Shown here: in pieces, positions 12,517-24,894 of the stretch
Layout of the letters: every line of letters begins with the position of its first letter
How positions within the stretch are numbered: the stretch's first letter is position 1
Notes under the pieces: generated by a model
Database searches by the model: none
Seen by the model: the letters and a program-made list of their open reading frames with translations, nothing else
Told to the model about the DNA's origin: nothing
Made by a program: the position numbers and the translations under genes
Source of the DNA: Sphagnum magellanicum
Taxonomy: Eukaryota > Streptophyta > Sphagnopsida > Sphagnales > Sphagnaceae
Assembly: GCA_021904315.1 (NCBI GenBank)
Contig: CM038922.1
Span: 10,267,347-10,331,346 of the forward strand
Direction of reading: 5' to 3'
Length of the DNA stretch: 64,000 nt

Positions 12517-14869
12517 AAGCACATTAAAGGTAAACCACTTTTCACCAAAAAAGGTGATGTATAACAAGTATTATAATACATAGTTTAAGTTAAAGTTTTG
12601 ATGACAACCTTTGACTATCCTAAACTTAAGCAAAACATTTTTAAATTTGCATGATAACATTTTGGAATTCATAGTCCACTTTGAATCAAAATTAATCTTG
12701 ATTTAATGGTTAGATGAAGCATAGTTGCACATTAGACAATCCATTTTTTTGTGTCATAGGGGCAATTGGGGGTGGGGGTTACTTAAATAATTACACATTA
12801 AACAGTCCATTTTCTGGCATCATGAAGGTAGTTTATGGGGGAGTACTTCTAATTTGGTATAATATGTGTTGGGATATGATTGAAAATTATAAAAGGGACT
12901 CGTCTAACTAATCTATAACACTCAAGTAGAATAATTTAAAATTTTGAAAATAAAGTGTCATCATTTCATTAAAAGGTGGACTTTTAAAGTGATGTAACAT
13001 CTTGTGTCATAATCCATAAAATAATTTATGGACTTTTATTATATTACAAACATTTGTGAAATGTTGATTTTTTACCTTTAGTATGATTGTGAGACTATTG
13101 TAATGTTAAAATAAGAGCTTACAAACAAATTTAATGTTTTAATTTATTAAGTCTCTATAAGATTGTTAATATTATATAAAGTCCATGATATACTAAAATG
13201 GAAAAATTAAAAATTGTGGTTTTATAAAAAATGACATTACTACATCCCTACATAATTGAAGAAACTCATGTTTTTACTTCCAACTTTTCTTCTAGTTGAT
13301 CAAGTCAAAACATGTGTTGGAATTTAAAAACTTGTAAGTTTAACGTTTAAATGTTTTACTTGCCTGCGACTTTCAAATGGATAATTTTACATTCCCAAAA
13401 TATTAAATATTTGAATTAATAGTTTGAAAAAATAAAATTGTGGACTCCACACATGCCAGTTTTGGTCCACCTTAATGTGCATTCACCTTCAAGAAGATTG
13501 GATAAAATTACTTTACATAACATATATATTTTATAGTTTTCAATAGCCATAGGGCTTCATGTTTGTAGTTCATGAAACATTACTAAACAAAATAAAACTT
13601 AATGCAGTGCCCATTTATTAAAAAAAATTGTCTGTGATATGGTTTTGGATTTTTCCTTAAAAAATATTATTATGCATTTATTGCTTAAAAAAATCAAAAA
13701 AATTTTTTTTTGAAAAGAATCTCATTCAAAATTTTAAAATCCTAGATTTCATTGATGTATATCAATATCATATACATAAAAAAGTTCACCCAAGGATTCC
13801 ACCCACAACCTTGGTTTTGAAATATATATGCAATTTTTCAAACTTTACAATGGGTATTATTTTGTCACAAATATATTCCATATGTTCAAGATTTTCAATG
13901 TTTGTTGGACTTTTTAGAATAATTGATTAGATTAGAGGTGTTTTCATGGTTTGATGCAAACAATAAGTAGACATAGTTTAACATTTTTCACTACAAAACA
14001 TTTTTTATGTGTCTCCATAAATATTTGGAAAAGGTTTTTTTTATGGAAATGTGCAATTAAAGGTGGATAACCTCCTAAATTGTCACAATGTTGTGAAATT
14101 GGTGCACATATGAATAATTCAATTATCAATTAGAGTACAAAGTTTTAAATTTGCAACAATGTGTTACAAACATTGACATGTAAGAAAATGATTAAGAAAT
14201 ATTACTTTTAATGGGAATTTGTCCATAAAACTTTGCACATACAAAAAGAGCACCATAATGAATAATCTTCCACATCAAAATTTTCAATTTGTCGTAAATT
14301 CAAGAAGTTTATATTAAATGATACAAAAATGTTGAGTAGTACATTATGTTACTGTAATGTTGATGATTATGATATTTTTTAATTGTAAATTATTTTTTGA
14401 TTAAAAATGTAGTTGAGTTGAATGTTGTCTTTATTAATCTACAAAAATAAAATGAAAAATTTTAAATTAACAAAATATAGTGTTCTACTATTAAATAAGG
14501 TGTATTAAATAACATTTATAAAATTATTGATGTACACTTACATATAAAGACAAGCTATGAATCAATTTCATATTCATGGTTTATATAATTGGTCTTGTTT
14601 TTAAAGCCCAAATCAATTTAATGCGATTTGTAAAAGAATTCAAAATGAGTGAAATTTTTATGTGTTATTACTTTTGATATTATTTATACTTCTGGTTTTG
14701 ACACAAAGTGTGTACACCGTACCATGGAAACACCTTTAAATCTAAAACTAATCAAATGTACTTAAAATGAACAAAAATAATCTAAGATGTGATGTTCATA
14801 TGTTACCAAAACATTAATTTTAAAAAGATTATAGTTATGATTATAATTTTTGGGGGGCTTAATGTGCTT
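12517..14869. mobile_element. 2.35-kb insert of unknown class in the copia integrase region
   Basis: Integrase-like sequence is interrupted here. The two edges carry the same 11 bases in inverted orientation, AAGCACATTAA at 12517-12527 and its complement at 14859-14869. Related CACATTA(G/A)ACA(A/G)TCCATTTT motifs repeat inside (near 12727 and 12794). There is no clear target duplication, no recognisable coding sequence and no CACTA-type end. It may be a diverged DNA transposon, or several decayed insertions. Confidence 0.35.
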
Positions 14870-15989
14870 CACCTTTTGCTATTTTTTGAAGAAAAAAATG
14901 AATGTTTCATGAAATTTCAAGAGTTCAAAACACTTGTAGAAAGTCCAAGTAGAAAGAAAATCAAGATTATGAAGAATGATGACGATGGGGAATCATTGAA
15001 TCTATTTGCATTTTTCTTCAAAAGTCATGGGATTCAACATTAATTTTCAACACCTTACATTCCGCAACAAAATGGTAAAAAGATTGAATTAAATAATGAT
15101 CGAATCAATTCATTGCATGTTCCATCATGGATAGATACTTGTTAGGTACTGGGTAGAAATAATGAATACAATATGTTACTTTTGATTAAGAAACTCGCAT
15201 AAATCAATGTCAAACACTACTACCAAAGTGGGGTGTAATTTACTAGCTTAAATCACTATGGGACATTAAAAGTGAAATAACTTCATTGCATTTTACTGAT
15301 TTCACTTAATGAAAGTTATTTCATTATAATATCACTATGTAGACATCGTGTTTCATTACTAGTTAACATAATTCACTATTACAATTTACTATAGCAAATA
15401 GGTTTATTTATATGTTTTTAAAAATATTCTATTTATGTTAGTTTATGATATACCCTATATTATTTTAAGTTACTTTAGTTATTCTAACGTATATTTTATG
15501 TTATTATATGTTATTATAAATTATTGTACCCTAAATTATATGTTATTTTACTTTAAAGTATCTTAACTAGTTTATTATAAACTTTTAAATTATTTTTAAT
15601 TAAATTATTCAACTAACTTTAGGCTATACTTTAGGTTATTTTATTTAAAATTAATATATGTTATTTCAAGTTATATTTTAATATATTCAAGGTCATTCTA
15701 CTTTATGTTATTATAAATTATTTTATCTTAAGCATAATAACTTTAAAATAATCTAAAACAAAATATAATGACTTCAGGTAAAAATAACTTAGAATAGAAA
15801 ATAATAACCTATGAAAAATAATTTTAAATACCCTACAATATAATAACTACCAATAGCCTATGATATTATAACATAGAATATCAAATAATAATTTATAATA
15901 TAATAATCACCAATAGTTGTAATATAACATATAATAACCAACAATAACTTATAATATAATAACCATTAATGAACATTTATAAAATAATC

Positions 15990-16660
15990 ACCAACAGCCA
16001 TTAATAGAATAACCACTCATAGCCATTAATAGAATAGTCATCAATAACCATTAATAAAATAGCCACCAATAAGCCATTAATAGAATAACCACCAATAGTC
16101 ATTAATAGATGAATCATGAATAACCATTAATAGAATAGCCACCAATAACCATTAATAGATGAATCATGAAAAACCATTAATAGAATAGCCACCAATAGCC
16201 ATTAATAGATTAATCATGAATAGCCATTAATAGAATAGCCATTAATAGATTAATCACGAATAACTATTACTACAATATCCACCAGTAGCCATTAATAAAA
16301 TAGCCACTAGTAACCAATAATAGAATAGCCACCAATAGCCAATAATAGAATAACCACCAATAGCCAATAATAGAATAGCCACCAATAGCCAATAATAGAA
16401 TAGCCACCAATAGCCAATAATAGAATAGCCACCAATAGCCAATAATAGAATAGCCACCAATAGCCATTAGTAAAATAACCATTAATAGAATAACCACCAA
16501 TAGCAACCAATAGAATACCTATTAATGGCCATTAATAGAATAACCACCAATAACTATTAATAAAATTACCACTAAAAAACATTGATAGCCACAAATAGAA
16601 TAGGTACCAATAGGCAATAATAACCACCAATAACACTAATAAAAGAATAACCAATAGCCA
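15990..16660 (-). repeat. 25-bp minisatellite in CACTA B
   Basis: A 25-bp unit (TAGAATAGCCACCAATAGCC plus AATAA) is nearly perfect in the core at about 16320-16465 and degenerate on both sides. It is the complement of the array in element A. The repeated 25-residue translation in every - strand frame is an artefact of the period. Confidence 0.88.
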
Positions 16661-17470
16661 TATATTATAATTGCTTAAGATTACCAAAAATAATTTAAAG
16701 TGAAATAATTTATAATAAACAAAAATAACTTAAGGTGAAATAACTTTTAATAGTCAAAAGTAACTTATAATAACTACAAGTAGTCTAAATTAAAATAATT
16801 TACAATAGCCAAAAATAACATAGAATAAAACAAAAACTTATAATAGCTGAAAATAGCTTAAGGTGAAATAAGTTAAAATAGTCAAAAGTAATTTATAATA
16901 ACTGCAAATAATCTAAATTGAAATAATCTACAATAGGCAAAAATAACATAGAATAACCAAAAAACTTTACAATAGCTGAAAATAACCTAAGTTGAAATAA
17001 GTTAAAATAATAAAAAATAACTTAGAATAACCAAAAGTAGCCTAGGGTGAAATAGCCAAAAGAAAACCAAAAATAATTAAGGATAACCATAAATAGTCGT
17101 AAATAATGTAGGGTGAAATAATTTAAATTAATGAAAAATAGTCATATAATAATTGAAAGTAATTTAACATAGGTAGTATTAATATATTAACAAAAAAAAT
17201 CATTTATTAAACTTTTTTTTTCTAAAAAAATGGTCATTGAAATGTTATTGAATAATGATATTCAATTTTTTTTTGTTCAAATGATTTTAAATTTTCAAAA
17301 GGAAATAAATGTAATTATGTACATTATTGAATTTTTAAAAAAAAAAAAACTCGAATCATTTCATTTGAACAAAATTTCAATAAGATATGAATTTTCAAAG
17401 TTTATGTTTTTGTAATGTTTAAAATGAAGTATTTGATAAATAAAATGTAATGTAACATATTATCACAACA

Positions 17471-17540
17471 AGTGTGGTGGCTTGATGGTAAAGGTGTTTG
17501 ACCCCATTTCAAAGGTCAAGGGATCAAACCTCATGGGTGG
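17471..17540 (+). repeat. tRNA-derived pol III-like module in CACTA B
   Basis: The A-box-like TGGCTTGATGGTAAAGG (17478-17494) is followed by a B-box-like GGGATCAAACC (17520-17530). It is directly followed by GGTCAACA and TGTTGACC arms around a six-base loop (about 17552-17573). No cloverleaf is supported. The aligned stretch of sister element A lacks the module. Confidence 0.5.
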
Positions 17541-19063
17541 TGTTGTGTGTGGTCAACAATGGTGTGTTGACCGAATATTCTCATATTGAATTTTTAAGCT
17601 AGGTGCCTAGGTTGATTACATGGCCTACCTACCTACCTAGGCTAGGTTTTTAACCTAGCGTAGGTAGTGGCACGTGTCAATAAATAATAGGCTTTAAAAA
17701 TCATGAAATTATTAATAATATTATATATTAAATAATTAAAATTTAATTAATTTCCATACTTGTTAGTTAATTAACTAGCAAGTGAATGGTTTGATAAATT
17801 TGTATTTCATTTGAGAATAACCTTGTTTCACTAGGTACTAATGAAATAAGTCATTGTCCGTAGCAACTAGTCCCTAATCACTAGGGGGTTAAACAATTTC
17901 ACTAGATGAAAATGTCCAAATTCACTCAAAAATATAATGAAACCCAGAGTGAACTAGGACACATTTCCTAGTAGTGCAAATATGAATCCAAAAAAGTTGT
18001 GGAATGGGAAGAAACCAATAGTGAAACATCTTAAGATTTTTGGTTGTGCTACTTATGTGTTCAAACCAAGTTAAACACATTCAAAGTTTGAACCCAAGAG
18101 TATAAAATGCATTTTTGTGGTTATAATATCAATTCCAAAGTTTATAAACTCATATATTTGGTTATTCAGAAGTTGAAACTTAGCCAAAACATAATTTTTA
18201 TTGAGATGGCAAGTTTTGTAGAACCTTAATGTGGATATGCCTATAAAAATTCCAAAAGTAGTGGGAGTTGATTCGAAACATATGAATTTTTCAAATGGTT
18301 TTAAAGGTGTAAAACATGAAGATTTTACCCCAATCCATCACAATGAACTAGTTCATGATCCCCCATGCATTAATGAGCCTAAGGGTGAGATCACTGTTAA
18401 TTTACCTATGTTTAAGGAAGATATTTACATTCTTCTAATGAGATTAGAAATGTAGCCCATAGTTAACTATGGAGTCCTTAAAACAAGTGAAACGACAACT
18501 CAAAGAAAGTCCTCATGAATTAAACGAACACTTTTAAGTTTTTAGACTTTGCTTACATGGTTAACACAAATGAACCAACAATAATTTTTGAAGCTTTACA
18601 AATAACAAATGGGTTGCTTTGGAAATAAGTGACGCATGAATAATACAATTCATTATTAAAAAATGAAACATGGTCATTAACAAAACTTTTAGAAAGAAAG
18701 AAAACGACAAGTAGTAGATGGGTCTTTAGGATTAAGTGAAAGGTAAATAACAACATAAATAGATACAAAACAAGATTCATAATAAAGGGTTTTGCACAAA
18801 TAAAAGGTGTCAACTTCTTTGAAACATACGCACTAGTAGTTAAGTTTGCCCCCATGAGAACCTTGTTTGCACTTGAAGCAATCTGCAACTTAAATATCCA
18901 TCAAATGGATATGAAGAGCACCTTCTTGAATGGGGAACTCATTGACAAAGTCTACATGGTGCAATTAAACAATTATGAGGTTAATGGGAAAGAAAACCTA
19001 ATTTGCAAACTAAAGAAGGCCATATATGGCCTAAAACAAAAACAACGAGTATATGGAACATAA

Positions 19064-19185
19064 GGATTGATATTCTATCTCTCCAAGCTAAATTAGAATA
19101 TGAGAAAGGTATCATAATCAATATTAGACCTTGGAGAGGTAGAATATGGTTGATCTCCCATATCAATATTCTACTTCTCCAAGGT
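19064..19185. repeat. Foldback of a 21-base box within the copia fossil
   Basis: A box like TTGGAGAGGTAGAATAT occurs three times in alternating orientation, near 19067-19087 (complement), at 19131-19150 and at 19160-19182 (complement). The last two form a stem of about 22 bp with a short loop around 19155. This looks like a small foldback insertion. Confidence 0.6.
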
Positions 19186-20399
19186 CCTTTATATCGAACT
19201 CATTACTAAAGAGTGCTTTGACACTATTGATACATTGATGTTCTTGCTTACTAGGAGAAAGAGATCATTGACATACAAAACTAGAAATATTCCTTCAATT
19301 CTATGTATGTACACAATTTGATTTGATTGAGGGTATCAACCATAATTTTCATAAATAATTAGGGGAACATCTTTTTCATAAAAAATTCTAATGCACCACA
19401 ACAAGTCTAAACACATTGATATTCACCATCATTACATAAGAATTAGCAAGCACATGAAAAGTTATGTTTAAGTACTACGGGACCGATGAAATGAGTGCAA
19501 TGTTTTTGACAAAGGGAATCTATAGAACAAAACATTATGAATGCATGGAAAAATTAGGCCTTAGACAACTTGGGATTTAATACTAAATGGGAGTGTTAGA
19601 AGCTTGGATGGTAACAAATTTGGCAAGTAATTTATCGTGTCCAAATTTACATTTTTTAAAAGGTTGCTTCTAATAGATTAAATTAATGGCAATTGAATTG
19701 GTAGCCAAAAATTAGGAGCTATTAGGTGGATCTCACTAAAATAATCAACCTAGGAAATGATAACTCAAGTAGTGTTAGGTGAAATTTGCGATAAATTAGT
19801 TAATAACTCTTGAATTAACATTCCTACCTTTGAATGTAGAAGAATTTTTAAAAAAGTATATAAGGAAATGTTGTTATTGCTTAGAATAATGAACTATTCA
19901 CAATTTCAATCTTTTCATTTGTTTATTTATGTAGGTGTACATTTTCTTTTCTTCTTTCATTTTAATTTAGTTACTTGCATTTTTTTTGCTCAACTTGATG
20001 GAAGAAGTAGACCACTCACATCATGGGCTCTCAAACATGCTTGAAGACATAAAAATTGCAAGACAAAATATTTTTTTCATTCAATGGGATAAATTATCCA
20101 ATTTGTTTTCTCTACAAGAAATCATGGTTCTTTTTTATTGGGAATTTCAATTAAAAAAACCCCCCAAATGGGTTTTTGGCCCCTTGTCCAACTTGACCAA
20201 AATGCCATTTTGAAGAAGTCATTTCAAATTAAACCATTTTGACTAGGTCTTTTTGGTTGATTCTTTTATTGAGTTTTTGATTGGATTTTTTGACTAGGTT
20301 TTTCTTATGAAACCATTGTGATAATAATATAATTTGGGCAATGACCAAAAATATTTATTTTAAATTTTAAATTTTAATTAATATGGAAATATTAATTAA

Positions 20400-21560
20400 T
20401 CAATTATTTATCCTACCTATTTACTTACCTACCTACCTACCTAATTAATAAACCTAATACTTAATGTCAAAAAATATTTATTTATTTACTTACCAACCTT
20501 ATGTCCTAAACTTAGGCTAAACCACCTAATTTAGTCACCTAGGCTAAATTAAGCCACTTAGGCTAGGCTAAATTTTCTAGGTTAGGTGGTTTAGTAGGCT
20601 TTGTAACCTAGGTTGCCTAATTAGGTCACCTAAATAACCAAGGTAGCTTAGATTGCAAGCGTTGGGACTTGAACTCCTCACTTCCACATTGAAAAGTCAA
20701 ATCCTTAACCATTGCACCACCATGCCATAAGGTGATTTTTTTGGACAACATATTGTAATCAACTTCCATGAATTTTTTTCAACATATTATACTAAATAAA
20801 CTTGAATTGTTTTACATTATTTACATAAATAAGTAGGTTATAAGTAGGTTAGCTTAGGTAGGTAGGAGATACCTATTAATAAATGCATGTACCTAGGTAA
20901 TATATAAGTTATAATCTACTAGGCTTATAGTTACCCACTAGATCTATGTTTATACCTACTTAATAAGCTACCTATGCCTATATGTTATTTAGTAGGTTAA
21001 ATAAATACCTATTAGCTTATTAATAAACTTACCTAGGCCTAGGTGGATTAGGTTAAGCTACTTACCTTGTAGGCTTAGGTGGCTTAAGCCAGGTTACATA
21101 CCTAGTAGGCTTAAATGGCCTAAGTTGCTACATATTTAGTAGGCTTAGGTGGCTTATGCTACGTAACTATTAAGTAGACCTCAATAGCCTAGGTTAGGTA
21201 CCTATTTAGTACGCCTAGGCTACTTACCTAACTAGTAGGATAAGCTACCTATCTATTAAGCCTAGGTGACCTATGTTATTTACGTAGTAAACTTAGATTA
21301 ATAGGCTACCTACAAGGTTAATAGGTCTATATAGTAAGCCTAGGTCACTTAGGATACCTACCTAATAGGCTATTTAATAATCTTAGGCTACATCTTAGGT
21401 AACTTACTAGGTAGGTTATTACCTAACAAATAACTTATTAGCTTATTAGTTATACTAAGTTATATAATTATACTAGTTTAACCTACTATGTTAGATTAGG
21501 TAGGTAGCTTAGGCGTAACAAGTAGGCTAAGTCATTAAATGAATACAACTCATTTGATTA
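20400..21560. repeat. TAGG/CCTA-rich repeat field
   Basis: Irregular repetition of TAGGTAGG, CTTAGGTGGC and AACCTAGG steps without a fixed period. Similar fields lie at about 4640-5480. They form the bodies of CACTA III and CACTA II. Confidence 0.55.
20660..20733 (-). repeat. tRNA-derived pol III-like module in CACTA III
   Basis: On the - strand, TGGTGCAATGGTTAAGG (20719 to 20703) is a good A box, and GAGTTCAAGTCCC (20676 to 20664) is a good B box at tRNA-like spacing. The arms flanking the boxes do not pair as an acceptor stem. It is read as a tRNA-derived remnant rather than a tRNA gene. Confidence 0.55.
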
Positions 21561-21815
21561 AGTTTCAAATCATAATGGTCAATTTTATTAAACCCTATCT
21601 ATTCAAAATGGCCAATTTGATTAAGCCATGGCCATTTTGACTAGATCTTCACCTTGACATTTGGTTGAAAATGTCATTTTAATAAAATGTAATGGTTAAA
21701 TGTAACATGTTTTTTCATGCCCCAAACCTTTAGTCAAATTGGACATACCCTTTGGTCAATGTGAACATTTTGGTCAAGTTAGCCTTTTAAAAAGTTATGA
21801 CTTCTTGTAGTGTTT

Positions 21816-23560
21816 AGATTTTTGTTGTTATAATATTCAGAGCCATAATTTGAATTTGGAAGTTCACACCTAAACATAACAAAACTTACAGTAAAATCAA
21901 TTACAAAATTATCTTCTGGTGCTAAACCTACAAAAGATGTATAATTGGCCAATATAAGGTTTCATGAAATTAAGCTATTAAATTGTGTGTATTTAACTTG
22001 TTTAATGGATTTTTTCAAAGGTAGATTGCTAGAGGGAGAAATTTTTACTAATGTGGGGAAGGTATTTTTTGAGCGATTACATTATAAGATGCAATGGAAC
22101 ATTCGTTAAGATACATGAACCAAACTGGATTTAACGAGCTTGTAAACTATACACACAAGCTTAACAAATTGAATGTTTAAGATGTAGACAATTTATAACA
22201 CAATGAAATGATTTTTCTATGGCATATTTCCATTATTTTTATGGAATTTTCTTTGAGAATAACTTGGAAAAACATGTTTTTTCAATTAGTGTCAAATGTG
22301 TTTTCTTAATAAACTTTCTCTAATTTTTGAAAACTCAAAAAACATTGAGAGGGGGGGAAGGGAAAGAAAACAATGTTATAAGGTAAAGAAGCCAGTGTAT
22401 GAACATTTAATGGCTTAGAGGAAGTCGAATCCTAGGGGAGGGCTTTATTGTTGATGGTGTTCAAAGATTAGTGGTACCCCTTTTGCTAGCGCATTTAACA
22501 CACCAAAGATCACCAAAAACAGAAGAAGTATGAAAAAGTTGTGATCCCCCAATCTAGGGGGAATAAAAAAGGTGAAATGGTAAATTTAAGAACACATGGA
22601 AGTTGGTAACTAGTTAGCCAAGCATTGATGGATGGACACCACTTGCCCCATCAAAGAAATGAAAATAAAAAGTAGTCGAACAAAATTCATAATAAAAACA
22701 TTCACATCAACACGTGTGGCTAAGATTTTACCAAAATTAGAGCTACAAGATCAACAATTATGGGATATTTTAAGTTCAACAAACACCAACTTGCATGCAC
22801 ATGAGGTGGTTGGAAGTTTGTGGGTGTGAACCCCCATTATATCCATATCATCTTCCTCCTATATTCAATCCACAAAAAACAAAATTGCACATTTTTTTTT
22901 TTTTAGAAAGTGATCATGGTCTTCTTCATGCTTGAGTTGCACAAGCCTTCTTGAGTTCCTATTTGCATTACTCCTCCTCTTTTTTTGTTCTGAAAGGTTG
23001 TGTGAATCTCTCTTTTCATTTGTTTTTCTTCTTGGTCATGTTTTTACTTCTCCAAGCTCAAAGTTCTTCTTGGTGGTCCTTGTTTGCACCAAGTTTCAAA
23101 AGTTTGCTTCATTATTTCCCAACTTTTTAATCACAACTTGTGTCCTTACAGCTTAGACCTTTATAGTTCAACTTTAGTTTGTTTCCTTACATAGTTCAAG
23201 CTTTTGCAATTTAGTTTCCTTTCTTTTTATCATGATTAATTTAAAAATCTATTATGACCCAAGAGTGTGGCACAATCCATGATTGATCCCCACAACTTCA
23301 AGAGCAAAGTTGTAGCTGTAGGATTCATAAGCAAAGGTTAACCTCCCAAGCTCAATGGTACAAGCTTATATTCAAACTTTTTTCATGACCTTTCCATGTT
23401 TGAACTCGTCCATGTTGCTTTTAGTTTTTTAAGTTTGTGTTTTCCTTTTTATCATATGTTTTTCATTGTGTGTGTGTTTCTTGTTGCAAGTGCAAAAGGT
23501 GAAGCTAAAAATAATTAAAGTAATGGTGTTTGTATTTACCTCTCTTCATGTTCTAGCATT
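21816..23560. other. Spacer without recognised genes
   Basis: The stretch starts with a string resembling a tRNA-Met primer-binding site (ATTCAGAGCCATAA, near 21836). It may therefore hold decayed retrotransposon leader sequence. The rest is AT-rich with short frames (22632-22829, 22932-23156) that show no family signature. Confidence 0.4.
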
Positions 23561-23569
23561 TGTGTTCTA

Positions 23570-23965
23570 GCCCTTTGACTGTAGGTTTTTCAAGATGGTC
23601 ATATTCCTTTTTTGGCCTCCTAATGTTATTGCTCTTTCAAGATGATCCACTTCTTTTCACCCCCCTTGATGTTATTGCATCTTTCAAGATGATCATATTC
23701 CTCTTTTAACCTCTTAATGTTGTTGTTCTTTCAAGATGATCTTATTCCTTTTTTAGTTTCTTGATGTTGCTCATCTTTCAAGATTGATCTTCTTCTTCTT
23801 CTGGCCCTCATGTTGTTGGTATTTCATATGGTCCTCTTCCTTTTTTGGCCCTTTTGATGTTGTTCCTTTTTTAAGATTGTTCTTTTTTTTCTTATGGCCT
23901 TCTCATGTTGTTGGTATTTCACAATGATCTTCTTCTTCTAGCCCTCTTGTTGTTGCTATAAGATC
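23570..23965 (+). repeat. Pyrimidine-rich minisatellite, unit about 56 bp
   Basis: About seven degenerate copies of a unit containing TTTCAAGATGATC, then TTCCTTTTTTGGCC, then TGATGTTGTTG. The strand is strongly C/T-rich plus TTG. No coding role is apparent. Confidence 0.75.
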
Positions 23966-23969
23966 AATC

Positions 23970-24740
23970 CCCCCCATTCCCCACCCTTTCCATTCAGATT
24001 TAATTCAACAAGTTGAACTTAACATGCCCACATACCCACATTCTATGTCTTGCTTGTTGTTTAACTTCTCTAGCTTCTATTGAGCATTTGTCCAATCTCT
24101 TGCACAAAGTTAAATATAGAGAACTTGAACTTGAATAGATAAGCTTTTATAACCCCCTTGAACATATCGTTAGTTCCACCCATGCCATTAATGACCTATT
24201 TAACTCCAATCTCTACCTACATAATCCCTTACATAGTGGACAATTTAAAGATCTATAACCAAACAACTTAAAACTTCTCATTTTGAACATTCTTGCCTTC
24301 AATGTAACATTAACTTATTTGAACAATCTCATTAAAAATTTGAAAATGTAATAAGGCAAAAAATACTTAACTCATCGAAAGAAGCTTTGTTTATCCTTGA
24401 CCTTTGTACCCAAGCTCCTTCCAAACGTCCAACAACCTCCATGAAAAAATTAACAAGAAAACAAAAACACAACAAAACACATCTCAAAAATTTCAACCAT
24501 TGTAATCAAATGTCATTTCCATTGCTACTCCACAAATCAACAACGTTCCATTGAATGATGAAAAACAAAGCAAACAATCATTTTCAACAATTAAACCCAG
24601 ACAAGGATTTCGATGTTCACATTTAAAACCCTAACAATGATATGCAATCACATGGAACACAATTTTAAGTTACAAGAGATGCTTAGGGAGACTCTTTATG
24701 GTATAGGTATAACCACAATTCCCAAAAGTCAAACAATTCG
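23970..24740. other. Spacer without recognised genes
   Basis: AT-rich sequence with no gene, repeat array or RNA gene that I can support. Confidence 0.5.
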
Positions 24741-24746
24741 TTTTTG

Positions 24747-24764
24747 ATATATATATATATATAT
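24747..24764. repeat. (AT)9 microsatellite
   Basis: Uninterrupted alternating A and T. Confidence 0.95.
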
Positions 24765-24894
24765 CCATAGTTCTTAACATTCTAAGAATAAATTCAGACA
24801 CGTAAGTGCAGTTCTCAAAAAATTTAAGAACCAGTCAAATAACCTTCCATAAAACTGCTGCTCTAGCTTTGCCAGTTATTTTGTGAAAACTGCC

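Larger units (their letters stand above)
15215..17976 (-). mobile_element. CACTA-type element B, inserted in the copia integrase region
   Basis: In its own orientation the element starts at 17976 with CACTACTAGGAAATGTGTCC. The opposite end at 15215 is CACTACTACCAAAGTGGGG. The subterminal blocks match element A in order and in reverse orientation. Integrase-like copia sequence lies on both sides. The flanking triplets (aaa/caa) are not a convincing duplication. Its minisatellite is longer than that of A, and it carries a tRNA-like module that A lacks. No transposase frame is visible. Confidence 0.8.
7220..20040 (+). mobile_element. Ty1/copia LTR retrotransposon fossil, broken, with nested insertions
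   Basis: Two related terminal repeats of about 0.4 kb (net of insertions) begin near 7220 and 19594, both TGTT-initial and sharing the block GGTAACAAATTTG. The right one is preceded by a purine-rich AAATGGGAG tract. Between them, in copia order, are gag-like sequence (about 9565-10262), integrase-like pieces (about 12290-12520, 14880-15200 and 17980-18200) and reverse-transcriptase-like sequence (about 18480-19060). The repeats differ at roughly one base in five by eye, so the element is old, plausibly more than ten million years. It is broken, with many breaks (well over ten by eye), and is interrupted by at least four insertions. The right boundary is approximate. Confidence 0.75.
20110..21812. 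mobile_element. Non-autonomous CACTA-like element, copy III
   Basis: The left end is CTCTACAAGAAATCATGG and the right end, reverse-complemented, is CACTACAAGAAGTCATAA. The flanks are an exact 3-bp duplication, TTT at 20107-20109 and TTT at 21813-21815. The interior is mostly TAGGTAGGCTTAGG-type sequence (about 20400-21560), resembling the right part of CACTA II, plus a tRNA-like module at 20660-20733. No coding sequence is visible. Confidence 0.7.

Noticed and set aside
16254-16510. - strand open frames with a 25-residue repeat
   Set aside because: Same artefact from the 25-bp minisatellite in CACTA B.
15990-16660. Possible CRISPR-like regular repeat
   Set aside because: Units are contiguous without unique spacers, in a plant transposon; this is a minisatellite.
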